The notes beneath the pieces are model-generated. The model saw nothing but the letters and a program-made list of their open reading frames with translations, was not told the origin of the DNA and searched no databases. The position numbers and the translations under genes were made by a program. Shown piece by piece: positions 16,307-24,240 of a DNA stretch of 57,877 nt. How positions within the stretch are numbered: the first letter of the stretch is position 1; each line of letters starts with the position of its first letter. Source of the stretch: Alphaproteobacteria bacterium (GTDB lineage Bacteria > Pseudomonadota > Alphaproteobacteria > RF32 > CAG-239); NCBI GenBank assembly GCA_017475705.1, contig JAFVFB010000014.1:1-57877 (forward strand), read 5' to 3'.

Positions 16307-17180
16307 GTTTTTCCTCGTAAACTTTTTGCAGGTATTTTTTATAGGCACTTCCGTCTTTTAGATTTTTGATTAAGGTTTTCATTTGTTTTTCATTGATAAA
16401 ACCTTGACGATAGGCAATCTCTTCTATACAAGCTAATTTTAGGCCTTGCCGTTGCTCTATGATTTGTACAAATTGTGATGATTCCATGAGGCTATCCGGT
16501 GTGCCCGCATCTAGCCAGGCTGTTCCCCTTTTTAACGGAATAACATTGAGCTTATTGGCGGCTAAATACATTTTGTTTAAATCTGTAATTTCTAATTCTC
16601 CGCGAGCAGATGGTAAAAGAGTAGCAGCTTTTGTGCAAACATCCGAGGGATAGAAATAAAGACCAGTGACCGCATAATTAGATTTGGGGTGCTTGGGTTT
16701 TTCTTCAATGGATATTACATGGTTAGACTTATCAAATTCAATAACACCGAAACGCTGTGGGTCAGATACATGATAACCAAAGACTGTCGCAAAATCAGTT
16801 TTCTCTTTAATTTTAGCACGATATTCTTGAATTTGGGATTGCATATAAAAGATATTATCGCCTAAAATTAAACAAACCGGAGAATCTTTGATAAAGTCTT
16901 TTCCTAAGATAAAAGCTTCAGCAATGCCATTAGGGTGTGATTGGACCTTATAGGTAATATTCAGCCCGAGATGCTCTCCGTTGGAAAATAATTTTTTGAT
17001 GTTGGGGGTATCTTGTGGAGTGGAGATAATTAGAATTTCGGTTATGCCAAATAGCATTAAGGTGGAGAGAGGATAATAAATCATCGGTTTGTCATATACT
17101 GCCAGCAATTGTTTGGAAACACATTGGGTCAGAGGATATAGTCTGGTGCCAGAACCTCCGGCAAGAATAATACCTTTCAT
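16293..17180 (-). CDS. rfbA: Glucose-1-phosphate thymidylyltransferase
   Basis: 295 residues. The nucleotide-binding signature ILAGGSGTRLYPLT is followed by SKQLLAVYDKPMIYYPLSTL, then LILGDNIFY (metal-binding Asp), VISIEEKPKHPKSN and GTAWLDAGTP. It makes dTDP-glucose from dTTP and glucose-1-phosphate and starts the dTDP-L-rhamnose pathway. AAGGAG lies 8 bases before the ATG. The upstream DUF2207 gene ends 4 bases before it, so both are cotranscribed. Confidence 0.97.
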   Translation of the reverse strand: MKGIILAGGSGTRLYPLTQCVSKQLLAVYDKPMIYYPLSTLMLFGITEILIISTPQDTPNIKKLFSNGEHLGLNITYKVQSHPNGIAEAFILGKDFIKDSPVCLILGDNIFYMQSQIQEYRAKIKEKTDFATVFGYHVSDPQRFGVIEFDKSNHVISIEEKPKHPKSNYAVTGLYFYPSDVCTKAATLLPSARGELEITDLNKMYLAANKLNVIPLKRGTAWLDAGTPDSLMESSQFVQIIEQRQGLKLACIEEIAYRQGFINEKQMKTLIKNLKDGSAYKKYLQKVYEEKHDLY

Positions 17181-17184
17181 GTTA

Positions 17185-19275
17185 TCACTCCTTTAGTGGA
17201 TGGTTAGATAGTAGGTGGTTAAAGTTGGTGATGATTTCTAATGTTTCTATATTTTTATATTTATGTTCTATTTCAAAAGCATAAATATAGGGTAGGCGTA
17301 GCGTAAAATCTTTGGCAGTGACGGCCAATTCTGGGTTCTTTTGTAAATAGGATTTATATTCTTCTGTCTCTTTAATCTTATTGCGCAATAGGCCACTGCG
17401 TTTAGAAAATGCGCGAGCATAGAATATAATGACAGCCAAACTTACAAAAATGAGTGCAGCATAAGTGTAGGAGGTGTATATTGCCATCCAAGCGGCAATG
17501 CCCATGATAGAAATTACAGCCAATGTTTTGATGAGGAAGGTATTGATTTTTGTGCGGAAATGGAGGCTTAAAAGCCATACGTAGGGTAGCATAAATAAGG
17601 TGCATATAAAAATTACTATAAAGGTGTGCAAGGGATTTACGGCAATTACTGATGCAGCAATAATCCCGCAGATTAGCATGGCCGCACTAAAAAGGATGTA
17701 CAAACTGTTTAATTTGAGTTTGTATAAATTATAGGTGTGTAAGGTCTGGCGTTGCAGATATTTTTGTGCACGCTGTAATCTTAACAGAGAAAGAGGTGTC
17801 GCTGGTAAGACTGTCTCCGTCGCAGGAAATAGCAATTTGACTAATTTTTTGGTGCTTGTAGAATATTTCTTTAAGTTATCTGTCTTCTTTATTGCAACGG
17901 CGGTGTTATTGATTTTTTGCAGGCTGATAATGTTTTTTGCTGTTAAATCTAACATTTCTGCTAGCAATGAACGATGATCCAATTTATTAGAATTAATTAA
18001 TCTGAATAGAGCCGGTGTTCGTTTTAAATTTGCACGGGTTTTATCTTTATTGAGATGTATCTGGCGCAAAGAAATGCGGAACGCTATCCAAATAGCCAAC
18101 AAAGATAGTAGTGCAAAGAAAACTGCTCCATAATCTTGAATGAACCATAAGTATTTTTGTAGCATGCTGGGCGGTAATAATGTTCCTTTATTTAAGGTTA
18201 TGAATAGGTGAATATCATCTCCGACGGCTAAAGCTTCAGTGTCAGCAAAGGCAAGTACGTTCTTGCCTAGACTGGTGATAGTTACACGGTTGGGAAATAA
18301 ATCTTGAGCGGTACTGACAATAGCATTTTGAGCTAGAAAATCTTTGTCAGCTGGTAAGATAATCAGAGCATTGGCAGAGCCAACAACGTTTCTTAGTGTC
18401 TTGGCCGTTATATCCCAAGATAATTCATCAAATTCGTCATAAAACCAAATTCCTCTATCAATGAGATAGTTAAAACGATAAGTGTATATTCCAGTTGGTA
18501 AATTGAGGTTTTTTTGTGGTTCTACATAGAGATGATTACCAACCTCGGTGATGTGATATGGATATGGTTTATCATTTATGGTTACAGATTGTAATGAAAT
18601 GTCAAAGCGGCGTCGAGAACCGTTGTGAGTATATCCATATTTGGGCAAAATACGAAAGAATCCGGCAGGAAAAGCATCATTGTTTGAAACGAAGATAAAT
18701 TCTTCGGTGACGTTCATCAGTCCGGTTGGTTCAATTTTGATGGTGGTCAGCATATAAGGAATATGCTCTTCTGCCGGAGCAATGATTTCTCGTTGGTCAG
18801 AAAGTTTGATGGTCACATATGGAAAGTCGGGTACATAAGCTGGAGTATCCGTATTTTTGATGTGTTCATAAAAGGTGCCGTCTATTTTTGTATCCGCATT
18901 TAATGGTGCATGGGTATCGGTTATACGTTTCAGACTTTCTTCATATATTTTTTCGTAGGCAGAAAGGGTTTTTTGTTGTTTTTTATTTAACGTTTCTAAA
19001 TCAATGATGCTGGTAGCGTTGGGTGAAGAAATTTCTCCTGGTTTGACATTGGCTTTTTTAGCTACTTTCAGTCTTTGTTCCAGATATTGCCGCAGGGCTT
19101 CTTTATCTGCTAAATCAGGGATTTCTTGATAAAGCTTTTTAAGGCTCTTGTCATTTTCTCTTTGATTGGTTGAAAATGCCTGCGGTGGTTCTGAAGCACT
19201 ACGTACCGCAGCAGAAGTATGATGGGGAGTCAATAAAAAGGTTATTAATAATATGGTTAAAAAAAACTTCTTCAT
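17185..19275 (-). CDS. DUF2207 family membrane protein
   Basis: 696 residues. A signal peptide (about 1-22) is followed by a helical linker, then an extracytoplasmic beta domain (about 170-365) with the DUF2207 signature: VTEEFIFVSNN, FPAGFFRILPKYGY, GIYTYRFNYLIDRGIWFYDEFDELSWDI. The rest has a membrane helix near 385-400, a cytosolic region, then a cluster of helices (about 525-640) and a basic tail. The family's function is unknown. It is the first gene of the rml operon, 4 bases before rfbA, which suggests an envelope or polysaccharide-related role, though this is inference only. Family members often end in a Gly/Ser-rich tail, absent here. Confidence 0.85.
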   Translation of the reverse strand: MKKFFLTILLITFLLTPHHTSAAVRSASEPPQAFSTNQRENDKSLKKLYQEIPDLADKEALRQYLEQRLKVAKKANVKPGEISSPNATSIIDLETLNKKQQKTLSAYEKIYEESLKRITDTHAPLNADTKIDGTFYEHIKNTDTPAYVPDFPYVTIKLSDQREIIAPAEEHIPYMLTTIKIEPTGLMNVTEEFIFVSNNDAFPAGFFRILPKYGYTHNGSRRRFDISLQSVTINDKPYPYHITEVGNHLYVEPQKNLNLPTGIYTYRFNYLIDRGIWFYDEFDELSWDITAKTLRNVVGSANALIILPADKDFLAQNAIVSTAQDLFPNRVTITSLGKNVLAFADTEALAVGDDIHLFITLNKGTLLPPSMLQKYLWFIQDYGAVFFALLSLLAIWIAFRISLRQIHLNKDKTRANLKRTPALFRLINSNKLDHRSLLAEMLDLTAKNIISLQKINNTAVAIKKTDNLKKYSTSTKKLVKLLFPATETVLPATPLSLLRLQRAQKYLQRQTLHTYNLYKLKLNSLYILFSAAMLICGIIAASVIAVNPLHTFIVIFICTLFMLPYVWLLSLHFRTKINTFLIKTLAVISIMGIAAWMAIYTSYTYAALIFVSLAVIIFYARAFSKRSGLLRNKIKETEEYKSYLQKNPELAVTAKDFTLRLPYIYAFEIEHKYKNIETLEIITNFNHLLSNHPLKE

Positions 19276-19375
19276 ATCTTTGCCTTATCGGTTGCGCTGT
19301 TGCGGTTTTTATTTTAAAACTATAACCGGGTTTCATACTAAAGAAAAGAACTTAATTTTTAAAGGGGATAACTCA

Positions 19376-20110
19376 ATGAACCAGAACCATATCGCAGCAA
19401 TTATTTTGGGGGCAGGTAAAGGCACACGGATGAAGTCAGATTTACCAAAGGTGATGATGCCGGTTGCTGGAAAGCCCATGATTAATCATATTTTGGATAC
19501 ACTAAAAAGTATGCAGGTGGAGAAAATTGTAACAGTTGTTTCTGAAGACGGTGCTTTGGTGAAAGAGGCCGTTGCTCCTTATCAAACAGCTGTACAAAAA
19601 GAGCAATTAGGTACTGGACATGCTGTTAAATGTGCCCAAGCAGAATTAGGGGCTTTTGCCGGTACAGTTTTGGTTATTTTTGGGGATACACCGCTTATTA
19701 CGGCGCATACATTTTTGAAAGCAGTCCAAAAAGTAGAGGAAGGCTATGCCGTGGTTGTTTTAGGCTTTACTCCTGATGATCCGGCGCGTTACGGTCGGCT
19801 GAAAATGAAAGGAACAGAGTTGCTAGAAATCGTAGAATATAAAGACGCTGATGAGGCTGAGCGCGCTATTAGATTTTGTAACTCCGGCTGTATGGGGTTT
19901 GATGGTCGTTATTTGTTTGATATTTTGAGCAAAATAGGTAATGAAAATGCGGCTCACGAGTATTATCTTACTGATGCGGTTGCTATAGCGCGGCACATGG
20001 GGCTCAAGTGTACGGCTATTGAGGGTAATTCTAAAGAGGTCGCAAGTGCTAATACCAGAGAGGAATTGGCATTGTTGGAAACATTCTATAAGGAACGGGA
20101 AAATTGGTAA
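19376..20110 (+). CDS. glmU: GlmU-type N-acetylglucosamine-1-phosphate uridyltransferase, N-terminal domain only
   Basis: 244 residues from ATG 19376 (AAAGGGG upstream). The pyrophosphorylase signature AAIILGAGKGTRMKSDLPKVM, KEQLGTGHAVKCAQ, LVIFGDTPLI (metal Asp), YGRLK, IVEYKDADEAE and CNSGCMGFDG match the GlmU uridyltransferase half. NYEYYLTD-type spacing (HEYYLTDAV) is also present. The left-handed beta-helix acetyltransferase half (about 200 residues in E. coli GlmU) is absent: the gene stops and the next one overlaps it. So it can make UDP-GlcNAc only if GlcNAc-1-P is supplied by another acetyltransferase. A related sugar-nucleotide activity is the alternative. Confidence 0.85.
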   Translation: MNQNHIAAIILGAGKGTRMKSDLPKVMMPVAGKPMINHILDTLKSMQVEKIVTVVSEDGALVKEAVAPYQTAVQKEQLGTGHAVKCAQAELGAFAGTVLVIFGDTPLITAHTFLKAVQKVEEGYAVVVLGFTPDDPARYGRLKMKGTELLEIVEYKDADEAERAIRFCNSGCMGFDGRYLFDILSKIGNENAAHEYYLTDAVAIARHMGLKCTAIEGNSKEVASANTREELALLETFYKERENW

Positions 20111-20550
20111 AATTTTTTAGGGAATATTGGTTTGGGCTGTTATTGTCGACAATAGTGGTTATATTTGCGCTCTTTACAGTTATTATTACAGTTGCGCCAG
20201 ATTCTGATGCGCGGATGCGTGGGTTTACACCTTGCACTTATCAGATGGCTGCTCGTCTTAGTCAAGGGACGAAACTTAAGGTTGGCGAGGCATTTAAGGT
20301 TGTTTGGGAAAGTTATGGGTGCTATTTAAGGGTTATGCATGAAGGGTGGAAAGGCTATCTGCACAATCAACAACCAACCCCATGGGCGAACTATTTATTT
20401 GAACCGGAAACATGGTCAGATGATGAAGATAATGCAGAATCTGCGCTTGGTTCAGATTTGGAAAATGCTAGTTTGTTAAAAGATGGAGCGGATGAAAAAT
20501 CCACTTTGTATGATGATGTAAAACAGGAGAATGATAATGGCTCAGAATAA
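20104..20550 (+). CDS. Single-span membrane protein of unknown function
   Basis: 148 residues from a TTG start at 20104 that overlaps the end of the glmU-like gene; GGAACGGG lies just upstream and no ATG fits better. A membrane helix (about 8-32) follows a short basic cytosolic head. The periplasmic part has two Cys (FTPCTYQM, SYGCYLRV), an aromatic-rich middle and an acidic Ser/Asp/Glu-rich tail (about 100-148). The gene sits between glmU-N and pepF and overlaps pepF by 14 bases. No family recognised. Confidence 0.6.
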   Translation: MVKFFREYWFGLLLSTIVVIFALFTVIITVAPDSDARMRGFTPCTYQMAARLSQGTKLKVGEAFKVVWESYGCYLRVMHEGWKGYLHNQQPTPWANYLFEPETWSDDEDNAESALGSDLENASLLKDGADEKSTLYDDVKQENDNGSE

Positions 20551-22321
20551 GGAAAAAGATAATTTACCGGTTTGGGATTTAAGTGAATATTATGCCAGTG
20601 AAGATGATCCACAAATAGATAAAGATTTAGCGCAATATGCTAAAAAAGCTGAAAACTTTGCCCAAAAATATCGTGGCCGTGTGGCAAAACTTGATGCTGA
20701 CGAGTTTTTAGAAGCACTTAAAGTCTTGGAGCAACTTAGCCAAATGGCTTCTCGTCTGGGCGGATTTGCGCATCTGAATTCTACTACAAAAATGAAAGAA
20801 ACCAAAGCAACCGCTTTGTACCAAAAAGTTGTAGAACAACTTACTCATGCTGATAGAGAATTGGTATTTTTTACACTTGAATACAATAAAATGAGTGCTG
20901 CAGCAGAAAAAAAATTGCTTAGTGATAAACGTGTGCAGAAGTATACACCTTATATGGAGCGCATTCGGCGATTTAAGCCTTATGAACTCAAAGAAGATGT
21001 CGAAAAAACTTTGTTGGAAAAAGATGTAACTTCTGGTTCGGCTTGGGTACGCTATTATGAGGAATATATGGCGCGGCTGACTTATAAAGTACAGGGAAAG
21101 GTATATAACGATGCAGAAATCAGCAAGTTGAGTTTGAGTGCTGATGCCAAAATTCGTGCGGCCGCTGGGAAAGAGATTAATCGAGTTGCAAAAGATAACA
21201 GCTTTACGGTCAGCTATATCTATAATATGATTATCAAAGATAAGGCGACAGAAGATGAAAAGCGTGGCTTCAAGCGTCCAATGTCAGCGCGGAATCTTTC
21301 TGAAAATGTTAGCGATAAAACGGTTGATACTTTGGCAGAAACAGTGCGGAAAAATTATAAAAATATTGCGTGGCGTTTCTATAAAATTAAGGCCAAGCTG
21401 CTTGGGGTGAAAAAAATTAATTATTGGGATAGAAATGCTCCGTTACCGATTGAAGATGATGCTAATTATAGTTGGGACGATGCGGTTAAAATAGTTCTTA
21501 ATGCTTATGATGAATTTTCGCCGAAACTCTATAATATAGCAAAAGATTTTTTTGAAAATCCATGGATTGATGCTGCTCCTAAGGCTGGAAAGCGCAGTGG
21601 AGCATTTTGTTCCGGTCCGCTGGTTACAGAACACCCGTTTTTGATGTTGAATTTTGTGGGAAAACGTAATGACGTTTTGACTCTTGCTCATGAGCTGGGG
21701 CATGGCTGCCATCATCAGTTGCGGCAAAAAAATGGTATTCTTAATGAAACGACGCGTATGACAACGGAAGAAGTGGCCTCTGTGTTTGGAGAGATGCTGG
21801 TTTTTCAGTCAATGCTTAATAATGCCAAAACAAAGCAAGAGCGAATTTCGTTGTTGGCGATGAAAGTTAATGATATGATAAATACAGCTATTCGGCAAAT
21901 TGCGTTTCATTTTTTTGAAATGCGTGTGCACGAAGAGCGGCGTCATGGCGAGCTTTCGGCACAGCGCTTTAATGAAATATGGCTTGAAGAAATGAAAGCT
22001 AGTCTTGGTCCTGCAGTGGTGGTGGATAAAAATTCAGAAGCAATATGGGAGCAAGTTGGGCATTTCTTTTTCTTGCCATTTTATGTGTATGCTTATTCTT
22101 TTGCTGACTGTGTGGTTAATTCGCTCTATTGGTTGAAACTTACTAATAAAGTTGAAAATTTTGAAGATAAATATTTGCACCTTTTGTCGCAAACGGCGAT
22201 TGGCGATTATAAAGAAATTTTCAAACCTTTCGGGCTTAATCCGGAAAAAGCTGATTTTTGGCAAGGCGGATTAAATCTGATTAGCTATTATTTAGATGAA
22301 TTGGAAAGTCTGTTGAAATAA
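20537..22321 (+). CDS. pepF: Oligoendopeptidase F (M3 family)
   Basis: 594 residues from ATG 20537, which has CAGGAG 7 bases upstream; an ATG two codons earlier is too close to that site. The zinc motif is LAHELGHGCHH (HExxH, Glu about residue 385), with the third ligand in the downstream TTEEVASVFGEMLVF. N-terminal helices match the M3B oligoendopeptidase clade. It cleaves short cytosolic peptides. It is last in the glmU-N/membrane protein/pepF operon and is closed by a strong terminator. Confidence 0.95.
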   Translation: MAQNKEKDNLPVWDLSEYYASEDDPQIDKDLAQYAKKAENFAQKYRGRVAKLDADEFLEALKVLEQLSQMASRLGGFAHLNSTTKMKETKATALYQKVVEQLTHADRELVFFTLEYNKMSAAAEKKLLSDKRVQKYTPYMERIRRFKPYELKEDVEKTLLEKDVTSGSAWVRYYEEYMARLTYKVQGKVYNDAEISKLSLSADAKIRAAAGKEINRVAKDNSFTVSYIYNMIIKDKATEDEKRGFKRPMSARNLSENVSDKTVDTLAETVRKNYKNIAWRFYKIKAKLLGVKKINYWDRNAPLPIEDDANYSWDDAVKIVLNAYDEFSPKLYNIAKDFFENPWIDAAPKAGKRSGAFCSGPLVTEHPFLMLNFVGKRNDVLTLAHELGHGCHHQLRQKNGILNETTRMTTEEVASVFGEMLVFQSMLNNAKTKQERISLLAMKVNDMINTAIRQIAFHFFEMRVHEERRHGELSAQRFNEIWLEEMKASLGPAVVVDKNSEAIWEQVGHFFFLPFYVYAYSFADCVVNSLYWLKLTNKVENFEDKYLHLLSQTAIGDYKEIFKPFGLNPEKADFWQGGLNLISYYLDELESLLK

Positions 22322-22343
22322 TAGGAATAGTCCAGATAAAAGA

Positions 22344-22379
22344 AAGGAATCGTACCTGTCGGGGTGCGGTTCCTTTTTT
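22344..22379 (+). terminator. Terminator after pepF
   Basis: A 13-bp stem (22344-22356 with 22363-22375, two G-T wobbles) AAGGAATCGTACC/GGTGCGGTTCCTT is followed by a T run. Confidence 0.85.
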
Positions 22380-22396
22380 GATGGCTGATTGTTGGT

Positions 22397-23431
22397 TTAA
22401 AATGCTGGTTTGCCTTTGCGGTTTAAATAGCTCATTAAGCCTTGCCGACAAAGCTTCTTATAAATCGGTCGGTTTAGTTTTAGATCAGCTATAATTTTTT
22501 TGGGGCTGCAATCAGGGCAGATGTTTGTTGTTTCTTCGCGACCGTTTTTTATGGTTTTAACAACAGCACTGGGCAATTGTGATTTACCGATACAAGAAGA
22601 TAAATAGACAATGCATTTATCGTTATTCTGTAAGTATTGAAGAGCTAATTTACGGGCAAATAAGTTTAAGGTTAGGTCTGCTTTACTGGGGTCTTTGGTC
22701 CATGGAGAACCACCACCTATCGGGCAAGCCGTGGAGTAAAAATCACAGGCAAGTTTGCGTCCGGTAATACCGCAATCTGCAATTGAAGAGTGGCAGCTGT
22801 ATCGTCCTGTACCGTTGATGATTAGTTGCTGTGGTTTTTGACCAAGAACTTCGATGATGAATGCGGAAATATCCTCCGGTTTCAGCATCGGAATGGCAGC
22901 AATTGCGGTTATAATATGATCGTTTTCATCTAAGGTAATTTGTGTTTTAATATCTAATCCGAGGTTATTTGAATTCAATGCTTTTTGGTAAAGGGCTTGG
23001 TTAAGCTTTTTAGCCATATATAGTTCATGGTTAATTTGGTACTCATTTTTTTCTGCATAGCCAACAAATACGCCTTGGTCTCCCCAACCATCTGCATCAA
23101 TTCCTTGTCTTATCTCTGCTGATTGCGCACTGATTAAATTGGTTATTTTGAGGCTATTGATGTCAATCGCATTGTCTTGCCATTGTTGGTGATATTGTTC
23201 GTTATAGCCAATTTGGCGTAAGGCGCGTTTAACTATGGCACGGGTGTGGCGCAAAGATATGTTTCCAGTAATTTCTCCGCCTAAGATGATATGGTTGTTT
23301 TTTACCATAACTTCCACCGCATAGCGTACGTTTTGGTCTTGGCGCAAGCATTCATCCAGTAGTGCACATGAGATGTAATCGGCAATTTTATCAGGGTGTC
23401 CTAAAGAGACATATTCTGCAGTTCTATTCAT
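22397..23431 (-). CDS. metK: S-adenosylmethionine synthetase, divergent form
   Basis: 344 residues from ATG 23431 (GGAG 6 bases upstream), shorter than the usual 380-400. The catalytic pieces are kept: GHPDKIADYIS, GGEITG, ISAQSAEI, GWGDQGVFVGYA, LGLDIKTQIT, INGTGRY, ITGRKLACDFY and KDPSKADL. Surrounding positions differ much from the nearly invariant proteobacterial enzyme (for example YSTACPIGGGSPW replaces the GGMARHGGGAFSG loop), and the C-terminal region is trimmed and Lys/Arg-rich. It makes AdoMet from methionine and ATP. It lies 101 bases downstream of the DUF502 gene. Confidence 0.92.
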   Translation of the reverse strand: MNRTAEYVSLGHPDKIADYISCALLDECLRQDQNVRYAVEVMVKNNHIILGGEITGNISLRHTRAIVKRALRQIGYNEQYHQQWQDNAIDINSLKITNLISAQSAEIRQGIDADGWGDQGVFVGYAEKNEYQINHELYMAKKLNQALYQKALNSNNLGLDIKTQITLDENDHIITAIAAIPMLKPEDISAFIIEVLGQKPQQLIINGTGRYSCHSSIADCGITGRKLACDFYSTACPIGGGSPWTKDPSKADLTLNLFARKLALQYLQNNDKCIVYLSSCIGKSQLPSAVVKTIKNGREETTNICPDCSPKKIIADLKLNRPIYKKLCRQGLMSYLNRKGKPAF

Positions 23432-23532
23432 TTTATTCTCCATTTTAGTCCTATTAAGTGTCGGACAATTAAGGTTAAATCCACACAAGAGAAGTTATCT
23501 CTTAATTATTAAACGAAAGGTTAAACTTGGGG

Positions 23533-24240
23533 TTAATGTTTTTTATGCGATAGTTTTTTCTGTTCATCTTCGGGCAAAACGATTCCGCAAGAAACAACAT
23601 ATTTTAGAGCATCTTCTACGCTCATGTCCAGTTTTATCGTGTCAGAGGCTGGTACAGTGATTAAAAATCCGGAAGTGGGGTTTGGAGTGGTTGGAATAAA
23701 GATGCTAAGCATTTTAGTGTGCGGCAGTTTTTCTTTTAGTTCTCCGGTGGTCTCGCCGGCAAGAAAACCAATTATCCAGATACCTTTGCGCGGGTATTCC
23801 AGCAATACAGCCTCTTTGAAAGATTGTGATTTAGGTGACAATACAGTTTCGAACAGCTGTTTTAATAAAGAATATAAGCTTGAGATTAGGGGAATCTTGG
23901 AAACAATGAAATCACCTAGGCGTACAAAAAAACGCCCGATAAAGCCAGTAGTGAACATACCGATGATAATTAGTGCGCCGATTAATATGGCTACTCCTAC
24001 CCCCGGAATATAAGGTAAAAATTCTCGTGAAATTACTTTGGGCGGTATCAATGAGCGGCTGAGTTTATCTATCCACATAAATAATTCATAAGCCATATAA
24101 AAGGTGATAGATACAGGGGTGGTTACTAATATACCTGTGAATAAATAAGTCTTAAGCTTTGAGATAACATAGCCAAAAAAGCTTGGTTTTCTTTTTTCTT
24201 CAATGGTCTGACGCAGTTTTTTTATTTTCGATTTTTTCAT
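23533..24240 (-). CDS. DUF502 family membrane protein
   Basis: 235 residues. Two membrane helices (about 32-55 and 78-100) flank the family hallmark LTGILVTTPVSITFY-like and FIGRFFVRLGDFIVSKIPLISSLY segments; the soluble part has TPNPTSGFL and DALKYVVSCGIVLP. DUF502 proteins are widespread inner-membrane proteins of unknown function with a COG2928 profile. It starts with an ATGA overlap on the recJ stop, so it is translationally coupled to recJ. Confidence 0.9.
   Translation of the reverse strand: MKKSKIKKLRQTIEEKRKPSFFGYVISKLKTYLFTGILVTTPVSITFYMAYELFMWIDKLSRSLIPPKVISREFLPYIPGVGVAILIGALIIIGMFTTGFIGRFFVRLGDFIVSKIPLISSLYSLLKQLFETVLSPKSQSFKEAVLLEYPRKGIWIIGFLAGETTGELKEKLPHTKMLSIFIPTTPNPTSGFLITVPASDTIKLDMSVEDALKYVVSCGIVLPEDEQKKLSHKKH

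Noticed and set aside
13948..19275. Horizontal origin of the rml operon
   Set aside because: Base composition and start signals look like the neighbours, and no mobile-element genes or repeats flank it.
23432..23532. SAM riboswitch upstream of metK
   Set aside because: Only a weak AAGAGA/TCTCTT hairpin is present; I see none of the conserved SAM-I, SAM-II or SAM/SAH core sequences.
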